DNA of 64,000 bases, from contig NW_019774225.1 in the NCBI RefSeq assembly GCF_001039355.2, forward strand, positions 94,727-158,726, given 5' to 3'. Each line of letters begins with the position of its first letter. Position 1 is the first letter of the stretch. Both the position numbers and the translations under genes were made by a program. The notes under the pieces are model-generated. The model made no database searches. It was not told the DNA's origin and saw only the letters and a list, made by a program, of their open reading frames with translations. Of this stretch, positions 1 to 15,560 are shown in pieces. The DNA comes from Lingula anatina. Lineage: Eukaryota > Brachiopoda > Lingulata > Lingulida > Lingulidae.

Positions 1-1
1 C

Positions 2-234
2 CGATGTGTCCTCCAAGGACAATCCTTTTACTAGTGCTTCGTTCTGTAAGAAGAAGTTGTCGTCCCTATTGCTGAACGCTATGATCAGCAGTAAACAAAG
101 ATGGACGAGGTGAACAAAGATGCTTTTGAAGTTGGACATCATCTTCTCTTCTAGCTTTATTTTCTTCTGTCTTATTTCCACGTCGTCTGGGGCGTCATCT
201 GGAGACTCCAGATTACGTGGGACAATGATCGTCA
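2..234 (-). CDS. Left gene exon leading into TM6 (last exon inside window)
   Basis: A 233-nt exon, residues about 2082-2159. It begins with an acidic linker and a Lys/Glu-rich helix, then TM6 ([15 protein letters not shown]), then [17 protein letters not shown]. The right gene's counterpart is also 233 nt and ends at the same codon, so this exon should end at base 2 with the donor starting at base 1. The TOP domain, TM7-TM11 and the tail must lie outside the window. Confidence 0.85.
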
Positions 235-640
235 CTGAAAATCAATGATCAAAATAAATTATTCTTTCCATATTGAGATTTACTAGTATATTTGTTAGCA
301 AAACTAGACATTGGTCGACCCAAGAATAAACTTCACCTTTAGAGGTATACTTATGTCATTAACAGCATGAATAAGAGGTAGTTGAGTCGTAGAAGAATGT
401 AAAAAGGACATAAAATGACAACAAAATCCTGTATAACTCGCCACTATATAATGACGTCATACCGGGAACAGGGAGAGGCGTTGACCTCAACACTGTGACG
501 TCATCCATGTTTACGTCATCTTCATCCTCTACAGCTGGTAACTTCATAAAGCAGGAAAACACCACGGCCATCAGCACAACCTGAAATATTAATATTATGA
601 TTTGGCATTCCGATATGAAACTTCGTAAAGTAGACATTTT

Positions 641-706
<66 letters not shown>

Positions 707-3700
707 TCTAAATGATTTATAAATGACAAATTAAGTTACATAAATGGTTATTGTTTTCTAATTTCAAAACATCTAAAGCGTCACCTAAACACAGTACACT
801 AAGTCAAAATATTTTTTGTCATTCGCTTACTGCACTTTTCTTATTTGATTCAGATAAACAACAGCAAAACAAGTAAATAAAAGAAAGAAAGAAAAAAAAC
901 ATCGAGAAATGATAGTTTCTTACCTTTACTGGCTGTACCAGTATCAAAGACTGCACTATGGTAAAGAACATGGACAGCAACCAGCCAAGCGACTTCTCCT
1001 TCCCCCACTGAAGGCTGTACAGGAGTGTAAAGAAAGCCGAGGCCGCAATAGACAAAAACACAATAATGTACCCGATAATCACGAATCCCCAGGGCAAAGT
1101 CAGTGGCCCTTTTGGTTTCTTCTTTTTCTTCGATTCATCGAGATGATCCAATGTATTCATAAAATCTTCGTTTGATGAAGGCTGGAGTGCGAATGCCATT
1201 AACAGGTCCGTGTCATCACTGCCTTCCGTCTTGTCGTAATAGATATCCTGATATTGAGGCGGCAAGGCCGGAGATGTGTATGGAATGTGGATGTCAGACA
1301 CAGTGGCCACTGGCTGTAAATCTTTTTGTGACCCCAAACCACCTAAACTACCAATTCCCTCATCAGAGCCCTTCCCTGATAATCCATCGACCTCGTTGAC
1401 ATTTTCACAACTGTGTTTCTTCAAATCGCCCGAGAGATCACACTTGCTCCCCTCAAGTCCAATACGAGGACCAGAAGAGTTGATGTTTGCCTCAGCTACG
1501 ACGGTCCATGCTGGAATCTTAGAGCGCTTTCTTTCCCGAGACCGACGGAATATCTCGATCATTATCACAGCTGGTGGCAGGACAATCAAGGCGCCGACAA
1601 GTCCAACCCATATCTGTAAAATACCGAAAGGCATTTCTTTTATATTCCTTGTTTAATGTACATTGGATTTGGCAAAATTATCGTCTAAAAATAATAATTA
1701 AAAAAAAAAAAAAAAAAAAAAAAACGTAAACTGCCTTTAGCTGATGTTGTACAAAGTTAAACCAAACTAAGTTCAGCCCCAGACGATATTACAAGTAACC
1801 TTGAGCTTTTTGCCGAGTGGTACTATTATATCAGGGCCAATTAAAAGATTAAAAAACGACGTCACTATAAACGGATATAATAATTATCAACCTGATTGTT
1901 TGCTGACGTCAATTGCTGAGTTTCCAGACTACATGTACATGTACGTGTGGGTCGGCCTACGTGTGGGCAATTCCTTATTTGAACACTCACCTGTCTGAAT
2001 GTGATGGTAATAGGCCCGATTTGCAGGCCACTTGAAGACGATCCTTCGTCGTCTCCCCTGTAGAACATGGCATTGGTTATCATACCCAAGAACAATAGGG
2101 CCACGCTCACCGACAGACGCTGCACACGAGTGAACCTTAAACAAAAATATTAGAAATTATGCCACCGTTCAACTGCTTTCTAAGCTTTGCTGTGCTGCTT
2201 TACAGCAGAGAGTCAAAGTTCAAAATGATAACAGAGTAAGTTTCTTTCCATTCAATGAAATACACGACTTATCCATGCTCAATCAAAATGAAATGATTTG
2301 TCAGTGCCATTCTAGTTATCCTAACGTCTTTGGTTGACTACATACCTGCTAGTAGTAGGGCGGCTGAATATGGATACCCAGAGGTGATCGTCAAAGAAAT
2401 TCTTGGAGGCGTTTTCGCTGAAAAGAGCGTTGAAGTCCCTAAACTCATCCTCTGTCTGACTCTTCAGTAATCTGTTTGTTCTTTTGTCTGACTTGGTCGC
2501 CGACAGCCAACGGCTTCCCATAAAGTAGAACCTGTATAGACAAAAGTTACATTATTTTCATGTATATCCAACAACCAAGCTAATGAACATTTTTGCTCAA
2601 AAATTATATTGCTTTTGAAAGTATTTTCTTTGGAAAATTCCATTTAAGAATTGCTATCAATTTTAATGCGCTTATTAAATACAGGCATCGAAATTGTAAA
2701 AAAAATATGTAATTGAGTACAGTTCTGTTACTGTATAGAATTCCAAAAATTAAGTGCCTTTGATGGTCTTCATTAGTTTGAGAAAGACGTTTGGTTTATT
2801 CTGCTTACAAAGGTTTCAAATGAAATCTAGTATATAGACGTTTAAGTTTGCCTCGTGATTTGTATAATTATGAACGATAATATAACATAATATAATATAG
2901 TAAGAACGCATAGCATTTACCTTTTACGCTCCTGAATATCGTACATGATGACCTTATTCGGTAACCAATGGGGAGATGGGCCCGTGTCGTCTATCCAAAC
3001 TTGCATATATTTCAGTCGGCCCAGATATTTAGGGACCGCCATGGTAAAGTTGTTGGTGGATCCGTTTCCAAAACACTAGCAGAAGAAAGAGAGAGTCACA
3101 TTGTCAAAACGTTTTTATTCAATGCAGTAACGCTTAATTCTACTTCCATGAAGTACCGCCAAAAACAATGAAATTTAATTGGTCAATTAAATTAACTGTC
3201 TTAAATCAAACATTATCTAGCCTCCACGAACCTTTCTTTCCCCGTCCGCTAGATGACGCGGTCTTGTCTTTCCGTTTTCTCCGTGTAAAATGAAAAATAT
3301 GTTTGCGGAGCACCGTGAAACGGAACGCACAGCAGTCTGCACACTGATGCGGTAATAGTACGAGTCTTTGGGTCGATTATCTGTTAGGGGAGCATAGGCC
3401 CACTGTAAAACAACAGAGAGCACATCATTGAATGATATTATATGGGCATATATCTAAATTAATTTGATTACATCATCAAGAAAATAATGATCTTATACCT
3501 AAGATGCAAAAAAAAAAAAAAAAAAAAAAATGAAATTGACAACAGATCAATACGTCCTTTCCATCGAATGATAGTACAGTCTATAAAATATATATTCTAG
3601 TGCTTAAATTTCAAATATTTTGTGAAGGGTGGGTTCAAAAGTTTTAAAAAGGGTAAACAACTTTAAAACTGTGCATATTAACTATCCTAGTATTGAAAAA

Positions 3701-6700
3701 AAAAAATAAATAACAGGTGTAATATTTTAATCTTCGCGTGGATGTATGTCTGAACGTACCAACTCTTTATCTTTTTTATCTTTCCATCGGCAGTAGAAAA
3801 TGGTCAGGATATAAATGACAATCAGAGCAATCAGGAAACCAAAAACGTATGCGTTGTCAAGGAGACGTTCTCCGAAGTTGGCAAATACAGCCTCGAAGTC
3901 GATAGTGTTCGGTGGTTCGAACAATCCCGCAGCAAATGAACCAAAAAAGTTGCTCTTGAACACCACCTTCTCCGGGGTAGAATCAGATGATATCTATACA
4001 AAAATCGATTGGCACATATGTGTATAATGATCTATAATATAAGAATAGGCAGACATAATAGCACACGGAGAAAAATGTTTTGAGTAATAAATGTAGGGAA
4101 AACTTTGAACATACTATTTTATCTTTTTTAAAAGAGAGATATACAAGCATGTCGTTTTGTCTTACGGTCTTTATCCCATAGACTTGAACAGGTAGTAAAC
4201 TACTGGTTAAAATTGTCCCAGTTGCGACAAAAAGCACGTAAACCCAGCCATGGTTTTAAGCACCGCTGTAAGTGTTTCGACGTAGCAGGGCTCCCCTACC
4301 CACAATGCAATTTCCATTTCCGGAAAAGATGAAAAAGGCTAATTGGCATGGGTGGGATATATGTATGTACACGAAGGATAGGTCAATTTGATTCACTTTC
4401 CATGCTTTACTTGTTTACAACTACTACAGTAGTTCAACTGGATGAAACAAAGTACCGGTAGGCTTATAAGCGTCGATAACTTGTCTAGTTTCATTTTTCA
4501 ACATCGCTAGAAAATATACATTCAATCAAAAGCCACCTAACTCAAATAAATTTAATCAAGTAATTTTTGAATACGGCGTCATATCGTCATCATAATTCAA
4601 TATTCGAAACTCCATATATGGCATCCATATATTTAGACTTCTAGTGTAAAGGACATGTAGTATGACGCATGCGTATTACCTCAAGTCCGGGATCAGACTC
4701 CCAGCTATTGGTGGCAGCATTCCACATCCGGGGGTCCACGGCCATGGCCTGATAGGAGAACGACGATGACGCATTCACGGTACCGTTTTCTGAAATATTC
4801 GGGTACAGTTTGACATATTTGCTATATGCTGCACTTATTCACTTGGTTTGTACAAATGTACATGTATTATAACCTATCTCTGTGTTATATCAAGGAAATA
4901 TGCGTAAATAGTAAGTGATATACCACATCTTTCTCATTTTGTATGGTGTTTAACAAAACCTCGTACTTGATTCCATTTATTAGATACATACAGTAGTAGT
5001 AGTAGAAGTAGTAGTAGTGGTAGTAGTAGTATACTAATAACATCATGAGGTAAAGTAGAACTTATACATATTTATTTGATTAATTATTTTGATTAAAAAT
5101 AATATGGTTTTTCTAAAGGAGTGAAAGCCACTGCCAATATTGTATGTCAGCTGCTGTCAATTTACTAACTTTATACTTAGTTCAGTGTTGGACTCAAAGA
5201 GCCTTCGATTCAAAGGTTGAAATATTATGTAATGAATAACTTTAATATGAATATGTTATTGATGAATATGTTATTGCTTTATCATCTACAGACACAGTGT
5301 TAGAACCGAATCGGATGATTGATAAAATGGTAATAAACAAACAATCAGTTGACTGGGCGGGGTTTTACACTCTTGTGGCGGTATACTCGCCATTGTGGTA
5401 ATTGACTAAGAAGTGAATAGATAATATTAAGTAAATGCATTATAAATATACTCTTAGAAAGCGCTTGTTACACCTAAACCTACCTTGGGCTTCAGTTACT
5501 GCTATAAATAAATCCACGGTGGTGCTTGTCGATCTCCTGCGCCGTTTTGCCGTCGAAGAAGTAGCGTTAGTATAGGAAGGGATAATAATATTTATAACAG
5601 CTCCATCATTTGGGCCTGACACTGTCCTGAAGATATAATTTGTCGCGTTCGGTTTAGAGCCATACTGCCCCAACACAGTGTAGTTGGTGCTTGGGTTACC
5701 TTTGGTTATATCAAAGAACACTGACGCCGTCGGGGACGACACCTTATAGTTAATGTATGTCGTGCTGCCGTTTGGATTGGTAACATTGTTCTGTTGGAGG
5801 GGCTCTGTTCGACCACTGGACATGGCGATAGTGACTGGTGTAGATGGCGCTGCGGGCACACCGTTGTCGTCTCTGACGTCAAGGTTGACGCTCGCTGAGT
5901 TGACGTCATTGGCGTTGTCTGAGTAACTTTTTGGTGACTTCTTAAATGATCCGATCTTGAAAGGAGTAATTGAGGGAATGTTCCGTGTTAGATGGAATGT
6001 GAAGCCAATATATGTGGGGCAAGTGGCAAGGACATGCACCCGTGTGCTTGAAGCGTTTTTGACAAGCTATACAGTACCACTATTATATTCAGCATACTAA
6101 TAAAATTACCAAAATCTGCTATATAGGGCGATCAAATGTACAAGGATAAAATATTTGTTACAGATAATTAGTCGAAAATGTAATCAGTATACTCTGCCCA
6201 CAACTGTTACAACTCAATGATCTATTAGAAATGTTAACGATGACAGCAAAATCTACATAGACTTCGCTTGTACTCACTTTGACCGCCACGTTTCCCGAAC
6301 TGTTGACGCTAGGCATCTCAACACTGGACATGGAATTACTGATGTTCTGACCAGACAGGGAGCTAGAGTCGGACTTCTGAACCCCCAGGGAGACCTGGGT
6401 GTTAGATATGGTGACAGGAGCAGACGACGCGTTCATCCCGTTCGCCATTTTGCCACCTAATCCGTCGACCAGGCCCTCCGTTTTGTCTGCGTCTGCCTTT
6501 TCCTGTGATAAAATATTTTACGTGATCATAGCAAATTAAAGGAAAATTCCTTCATGAAAATTTCCATAAGCAGAAAGTAATCTCTAACATGTTCCCTAAC
6601 AAAGTTAATCGCAGACGGAATAGCAATCCAGCTGTGGTTTATGTCATACTTTGAATATTAATTGTCTACTAACGCTTATAGCTGTGCAGTAACAAACTAC

Positions 6701-9700
6701 TTTAAAAACGTTTGCATAAGTCGTACTAATTCAACTTGTGCAGACTGTGCTTAAGCTGAACGTTATGAGAAATTATCCCATTGAAACAACCACTGAAAAT
6801 ACGCAAGGACAGAACCGCCATAATCGTCGCAGTAGTAGCAATATATGGCATATGACAAACTGTTTTAACACCGATACGGTACAACAACAATGCAGATACC
6901 CTCGCTAAGTCTGTGCTTCTTCTTTTTCTAGACGAAGTTGAACTTGAAGAGGATGAAGATTCTTTACTTCCTAGGACGTTTCCCGTGGCTGTCAGAAGAT
7001 CTGAAACGCAACAAATATCTGGTCTGAGCCATTTTTGCTACAAAACAGATATAACGACCGGTTATAATTTACAGAGAGAGAGCTATAATGATGAGATCAT
7101 TTAGCACACAAAGACAGCGCTGAATGGTTAATGTCAATCTTGAATATTTTCTTCTTAGTACATTAATCGCTATAAATAAGATATGTTCTCAATACACCTA
7201 TTATTAATCATGTAATGTTATCTTAATACATTTAAGCGGCACGTTGTTTTGTATCATTACTTTTTAGCACGGCTTTTGACTAGCAAACAAAGAACGTTAT
7301 TTTAACGTCACAATGACATTTATACAGGCAAAAAAAAAACGTTGTGGTAACGTTATAAAACCTTACTTACTTTCTGCAGAACTTGTCATTTCGCCGACAG
7401 TTCCCGTAAGCTTCGCAACAAAGTTTGTCCCAGCTATGAGCATATCAGACTGTAAAAACGAATATATGTATCTTACATCCATAATTTAAAATTCTGGTGA
7501 TCGACACAGCATGTTTACAATGCTCTCACAATGAGCATTAGGTCAGTGACATCATTATATAAAAATGCGAGCAGTGGACATCGCAATTCAAATTAACCGT
7601 GATTAAGACCACCAATCGGCCAGTCGGCAATATGGTCTGAAGTTGACCATCGGCCTTGACGACCACAAACTAACATAGCGCACCATTTGCAATGCTTGTG
7701 GTGAAATAAATCCCCACTACCAAATGGCCGCAGTGATTGCACGTTTACTGTAAGTGTATAGATATGTTTCATATTCAGAAACAATTTGTCAATTTGTCCA
7801 TCACAATTCACTTACAGCGGCATTCTCATCCGCTACAGGAATTACTGCAAGTCCTCCCGTAACGGCCGAAGCAACACTGGGACTTAGTGAAGCATTTCCA
7901 GTAGAAAACAGAAGTAGGGTGGCCGTCATTTGCTAAAACACAAAACATAAGCATAACAACTTTTTTCGTTAATATCAGATATTTTTGTGCTTAAATATAG
8001 CATTACCAAACAGGGCATTAATGAGTCTGATCATTGTACCTGTACATGTAACGTTAGTTCTATATTAATGGTTTAAGAGTAAAAAATGGTGTGAAGTAAC
8101 AATGATCATGGGATAACTGTGTACATACCCTGGCAAGTTCGTTGACGACGCTTTCGTTTTTTGTTGCGTTAGAATTTGGGTCGCTCTGAAATATGAGACC
8201 GTACATAAGAGACTGTCTTATCAGTTGTGTTGCAAATTGAAGATATACACAATGATAAGGTATGTTGTCAACTATTTTGCAAACAAAATTAAAAAGCAAA
8301 AATCAAAGGCAATGCTTTATACATGTATCTCCATAACACAAGGGCAAGATTGTTTACGCTTACGGTGCAAAAATTGACACTTTTATTACCAGATGGTTCA
8401 TATGGGCACATATACAGGTGCACGTGAACACCTACCGCAAACCCTGCCGCTACTGCCAAAATGGCACCCGCAAAGGCATCTGGCGCCATATTTAGTGGAT
8501 CTAGACCGGCCAAAAGGTTCAGACTTTCCTCTGGGCCTAGAATAATACGGCATGTACAGTCAATTTTAACGTCACATTCGGTAATGTATGGTTTCTATTG
8601 GGGTAGTTAATAGGCAAAGTATTTGAAATATATGACCTACGGAAATGTTGATAGAATTCATACTTAGTAGGCCCATGGTGTACTTTATGGTAGATGCGTA
8701 ATTTTGAGCCTGTGACCGTTTACGGAACAGTCAAAACGATGTGTGACGGACAAGAGCAAATGCAATAGATTGGATAAGACATCATTATGGATTTAATGAG
8801 AAAATAATAGAAGTTCCTATAAGAGGGCAAGAAGAATAACGGAAACAATTTTCACATTTGAATAACGGAAACAATTTTCACATTTAAGTCGTACATTACT
8901 TTCAACAATGGAAGCAAAAAAACGTGTTGCCTCACAGCGGAAAAAGTTCATGGGTTATTGTCTTCGTATTTCCCAATGAAAAATACTACAAATAGAATAA
9001 ATTAAAATAATTATAGTAAAAATAAATATATGGAAAAATATATAAAAATAAATAAATAAATGAGGGCAGTGTTTACTCTGAGTAGTAGTGGTAGTAGCCA
9101 TAGTGGTGGTCATGGCCTCAGTCGTGGTAACAGCTTCAACCGTGGTGACATCTTCAGTGGTTGTTTCCTCTGCTGTAGTTGTCAGCGTCTCTGTGGTGGT
9201 CTGGATTGCTTCCCGGACTTAACGAAATGATGTCTTTAAATTCCATGTATTAAACAATAACAAGTTCGATGTGTTCATATATGAAATCATTTTACATTCT
9301 CTACTTTTGTATTAAATCGCAAACAACGTTATTTCATCAACATCTTCCTGGCCTTTAAATGAAATTGATTATTTTCATAGCAAAAGTTTTGACAATTTCA
9401 AATGTGACCATAGACTTAAAGCTTATATATGTTCCGGTACAGTTCAATATTCTAATATTTCAAATGTATCAGTGTTCACTCATTCTTCATCAGCAGGCTA
9501 AGCGATGAACCAACATATTAATAAACTACTCAATTAATCAATACAGTAGCTCAAAATGTTAAGATCTATAATCTTATTTACCGTATATGCTAATGTAATA
9601 CTAACAAAAAATAAATTAAAATAGTAATAATATGCCATTAAATGGATTGGTGCTGATATATCTTGCTAAATAAAACTAAAACTTTTAATTTTAAGTCTAG

Positions 9701-12700
9701 CGTCTTTTATTTTATTTGTGCAACAGCTCCAGAAAAAAAGGTCAAGTGTCATTTTTTGCAGTGCAACGCGCCATTGTAAACCTACCTGTAAAGGTGACGC
9801 TGAACCCTCTGCCCTGTGTGATGCCGTCGGAGTGGAACACTAAAGTAACCTCCGTCGCCAGAAGAGCCGTCTCATTGGGGAGGGAATTGCCACAGAACGT
9901 GGTCACAACTGCGAAATTTACAACAACCTAAAACGGGTACTTATGTGTTAACTTCATTGTATTGATGTCTATTTTGAACATTGTCACCATACGCTGCAAT
10001 GAACTATGTGGCATGTTAACGGCATTCATAGATACTCGGAAAACAGTGCTTGTTTGGAACATTCTCGTAGATATTGCATTGTAATTAACCACCCAATCAA
10101 TCATATGTTTGTAGGTATTGCCCATCATTCCTGATCACAAATACATCCTTAAGAATATCGAGGCCTTTTTATGCTGAGTCCGCCGACAATTAAGTTTAAC
10201 GTTAAATTAGAATTACAACATACCTGTAAATAATCACTTGAACAATTCGATGAGTCTTGAAGGTCAAAATCAGTGAAGTTCAGAAGAATTTCAGTATTAG
10301 GGAAGGTCTGTGACGGACGGATGGTATATGTTTCGTCCATGTTCGGGTTATACGTTACCGGGTATCCTTCCGGCTCAATCTTCCCTGTTAGCTCTCTGTA
10401 AAGTGCATTGTAGTTGGCTGGAATGAGAAATGAGTGAATTGAAAAATAAATAATAATAAATTAAATTGTTTTCAGAAAAATAAATACACAATCCGCTTAT
10501 CCTGGTATGGCAGGAAAAGGAAAAACACCTGCAACGCCTATTGGAAGTTGAAAGAGGACAGATTAGATAATTAATTAACACGTAACTGCTGACCCACACA
10601 TTCATGCATGCAAGCATGCTCTCACACATAAACGGCACCTACTGTCGAATGTCAGGTTGAATCCTCTTTCTTCGGTGTCATGGTCTGACTCAAATGCGAC
10701 GACAAAGACAGAGACGGCACGGAGTAGTTTATTAGCGGCAACGGCCCCGGTATCCGTGTGATTGGGAGAAGAGTCGCAGATATCAGTGTATATCTGGAAG
10801 GCAAAGGATCATTCAGATATGGGCAAGTTCTTCCGATCGTATCCTATTTTAAAATGTGACCGTGTTATTAGATTATTCCAAGGAATGTAAGCTAAATGTG
10901 CTTGGGATTTAAAAGTTAAGTACTGGGACGAGATCGTTATTGTGTAATATTGCAACAAATACCATATACAGATCTATCTAACTGTAGGGTGACAGAATTA
11001 CTTTCTCCCCAGTACCCATGCAAAACTATGCTTGGAAAATGTGGTGCAATTTTGTGGAGTTTGCAGCATACTTGTGGTTTATTTTTTTAATTATTTTCTG
11101 CATGTATCTGTAGACGGTTTGGAGTTGTAATCCGAATTTTCACTTTGGAAAAGAACTGTTGATTCCCAATGTCCACATGATATATGTTTCATTATATCAA
11201 ATCAACTTCAAAAGGGGGAAATTGTGTACAGGTACATGTACACAGGCTAACAAGTACCATAAAAAGATGAATAAATGACTGGATAATAAGAATGAATTGG
11301 CTCTATTGGTTTGACTATTTCATACGCCATATTTACCTTTTTTATTCATTTTTAATACTTCCCTGTCTTATATTTTAACTTGAACACATTCTAGAATGAT
11401 TTTATTACCTATATTAGAACAATTTTACTATGTGATTTCACTATGGGAAATTTGTGTGCGATTTTATTTATGTATTCTTGTATGTCTTTCACCCCTGAGG
11501 TGGGAATAAACTAAATAATAAGTAAATGTTACCTTGACGAAATCGTACCCATCCTCAACGGCGAAGGACTCGTAGCGCAGTTCCACGTTCTGCGTCCCGT
11601 CTGCCGGCACGAAGAAGAGCCACGTGCATTCCTGACTGGAGTTGTAATTGGACGGGAAGTTTGTAGAGGTGATAAAGCCCGTTGTGGTCGTGTCCTCTAT
11701 AATCTGATTACAGGAACCTGAAAGAAAAATATACTTCGTTACAATATAAAAATAATACAGTGAAGCCGGAAACTAACCTTACCAAAAAGCCGCAGGGGCT
11801 CCCAACCCCGCCCCGCATGTACTTGTAAGAATAATAAATGTGTACATAAATGAAAAATTATATAAACGGCAATTCTGATTTTTAATCGTTGAGGAGGCAT
11901 ATATATCTGGACACCCAGACATGTGCCAAACACACACAATGAGAACGAAAATAAGACACCTTTGAAGAGTGACAGACAAATGATATGAATAAAATTGGTA
12001 GCTTCTCTCATAGGAGTACCTGCTACGATAGTCTTCATGCAATGGGACAATAATCAAGTAAACTGTACACACACCTCCGGCAGGCACACAAACTAGTTAC
12101 AATAAATATGTACATGTATGTACGACCACATTACCACACGCGTTCAGTACATCACCACACGTGCGTGCACGTTGCCAAACAAATACCTATTTCGTTCTGA
12201 GTCCACCCCGTCACATTCACAGACGTTTGTGCGTTGGTGCAGACAGGAGTGACGACAAAGGTGTAGTGTGTCCCCGACTCCAGTCCAGATATGACGGCGG
12301 GGGACGACGTGGCATTCGAAGAGGTCGCAGGACTCTCAGGTATGCCTCGACTTCTGTCAAAAGCACAGGTCTTGAAAGCGTCTATTGTATAGTACTGTAC
12401 GTTTTCTGATCCTAAAACTGGAGCGGTCCACGATAGGGTGGCTGTATTACTGCTGCTGGTGACGAATACAGGGTCTGCTATCTCCCCACAGTGACCTAGA
12501 ATGTGTGATGGACTAGTTCGGTATATGTTTAGAGGAACACAAAATGAACTGGTATGTGATTAAGGTGTTTTTTAATTGAAAGATGTTGACTGGAATCAAC
12601 GGGGGATCATTTCCAAGATGATAGACAGTAGACGAAATATTAAAAAGGCAAATGCCAAAATACAAACGTGTGCATAATCGAATATGGCATATTTGATATT

Positions 12701-15234
12701 TACAGGCGTGAGCTCCCACAAAAATTGCTATACAAAATTGTCTAGTGTGCCGTACGCCTTACCTTCACAGTAACCGTCCAATACACTGACGTCATCAAAA
12801 GCAAAGTCACCTTGTGAATACTGCACTCTTTGGGCTTCAAATTCGATCTACCGAAAACAAATATATCTCCTATCTTAACTCCTACTACACCAATCTCAAG
12901 TCAATCATGTTTAAAGGAGAAATAACGGAATTGTATGTGACAAAAATAGCAACTGAGAATGTTTGATTTCAGAATTATATCTAAATCATAAGCACTTTGT
13001 GTCAAGTAAATCTGAAACTCCTATAGACTTACCCAAAATGGCGCAGAGCCCATTGGCACCACTTCCTCATACTGGACCCAAGCATTGTTATTCGAATTGA
13101 TGTCTGCGATTTTTGTGGTTGTGTTCTTGGTAGCGTTGACTATCCTGATTCTCATTTCCCCCAGGTGGATCCCGTAGGCGTGATACCAGAACGAAAGACA
13201 CGCCCACCCGGTAGTAACGTTAATGAGGGGCGTCTTGATGCGGGCGCTATCACCATTCTTTATAAAAACAACAATCACAAAATTTACAAAATTTTAAGGG
13301 TGTTTGATAAATAAACAACCAACTGAATAATCAGGGAAATAGCAATATTTTCTCGTTTCTTTTATATATAATACTTGTTTTAATATCAATAAAATAAACA
13401 TCTTCGTAAAAATATCATTTTAAGGTTTTATTCTCCACCCTTCTGCACATAAGGTGGTCAAGTGTAAGTCGTCAATTTTGTTGTTACTGACATATTAAAA
13501 GAACCCACTTACAGAGCCTCCGTCCACCTCGAAATAAAAGTAATTTCCGCTTCCGGTGGTATGATCACCAGTAGGCCCGGTGCTAGAGGTGGGCGTGGAC
13601 CCAGAGTTGAGTACCCAATCCATTTCATCGTCCGTGGCCTGGACGTACCCACACGTGTCACAGTCAAAATTACACACGTGGGCAGTGTCTAGAAGATAAT
13701 ATGGTGATTTACCCATGAGCATTTTTGTTGTAATCTCGTGTTTATAGTGTGTTCATTCACATAAATCTGTTTAGGTGTTTAAATTAGAAACAGCTCTTCG
13801 TATGAGATTCATATTTTACAATACATGCATTATAAACAATTCACAAAAATACAATAAATCCCATTTTACCACCAAAACGGCACTAATCGCAATTATTCTG
13901 GAATCTGTGCTTGCCATTGGACCTTCATACAAGACTACTTTTTATAATAATCTCTTAAGAGATTATAAAATATTGGACTAGCTTTGAAAGTCGGAACGGA
14001 TTCAATAACCATTGGATAATATGGGGAAATCGTAGTTTAACCCAGGAAAATCCGTATAATGACACTTTTCTCGACAAAATAAACAGTCGTTATCCCTATA
14101 TAATTTTATCATAGTTGTCAGAGAATTAAGCTCTCCTGGGTTGGGAGATCAAAAAAAAAAAAAAAGGGAGAGAAGAAAAATCGGGGCCATGCGGCATGGC
14201 TGTTTCGGATGATTGTGGAGGAGTTTTAGGCGCTGTTGTCTTTTCTGGCAGTATTGTTCAATGACATCACTTTGCTTTAGGACCCTTTATGCACTTATTT
14301 GTTATCATAATGAAGTGCATTGTAATTCAGACCTAGGACCGGGACAGTTCAAGGACGTATCGGGGAAACACGATTACGCAAGGATAAAAGATTTACCTCT
14401 GAAATACCGAGAGTTACTAGTTCACAACATGCACCTGTGACAGTAGGTTTACATGAGATGTAGTACTGTATGAATATAGAATAAATAATTTTGGAAGCGT
14501 TCTAAGCGCTGTTGTTTTTCCTGACAATTATGGGTTTGATCTACAAACCAGCGGTGTTATCAGTGGAACCTATAGGATCCTAGATCTTACTCAGCTATTA
14601 TTTTTATATGAGTCTAAAAATCAGGTACAACAGTATAATAACGTGTTGATTTACATGCAGCTCTGCGAGTTACCGTGCTTTTTAAACATTAAGACGCCAT
14701 GATATAATAAGAATGTTTCTTTTCACATTCGTGCAAACACTAACATCGTAATAAGTAATATGTTTGCTAGATGAAAAAGATATCCAATGCTAAATTTCAT
14801 CCAAATAAAAAACATCATTCTGTATATTTTCATATCTCGCCTTACTATATTGGAATGAGTCTCAAAGTGAAATATCGAAAACTAATTTATAAAACTCTTT
14901 ACGTACCAGGGGGCCGTGTCCAACCTGTGATATTAACAGTCTCTGGAAAACTTGCCACTGCCGTCACAGGAAGTATTGAGAACGTCCACATAGAGTAGGG
15001 GGCCAGTCCAGTTAAAGTTACGGAAGTGAAGTTAGAAGACACCACGTGATCTGCTGACGTCTTATTCATGCACTGATACGCTAAGATTGTATACTGTTGG
15101 ACATCTGAACTTCCCAGTAATGGCGCTGTCCACTGGATGGTCACGGAGCTATCATTGGCAGACGTTACCGCAGGATTGCGAATGCCGCTGCTATGGCCTG
15201 CGATACAAATTTAAAAAAATGCTTGAGTCAGTCA

Positions 15235-15283
<49 letters not shown>

Positions 15284-15560
15284 AATGATCTCTCCATCTG
15301 TCTCTTTCTCTCTTTATCACTTGATGTGTGTGTAAGCATTATTGTTTAAATGCGTTTGTTGTCATCACGCAGCTTATGTTTACAAACGCATAATTACATA
15401 AAATTCTCTTCAATATTTGCATGTGACGCCTGTGAGTCCACTAAGAAAAAAAAAAAACTTGTAATACAGAACTTACCTTCGCACCAACCATCAATGATGA
15501 CAATATCGTCGATGGCAAAATCACTTTCATCATTGGCGGTGTCAATTGCTTCAAACTGGA

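Noticed and set aside
1700-1724. Poly-A run as a possible retrocopy tail
   Set aside because: It is adjacent to a left-gene acceptor and no retrocopy body or target duplication is present; it is a simple homopolymer in an intron.
4294-4311. ACCCACAATGCAATTT, similar to a ZNF143/Staf site
   Set aside because: It sits inside an intron near the 3' half of the left gene, far from any promoter; a single chance match is likely.
5484-8536. REJ domain or PKD repeats in the ectodomain
   Set aside because: No PKD-repeat signature (WDFGDGS-type) was found, and the exon pattern before the GPS position fits a GAIN-like region rather than a full REJ module.
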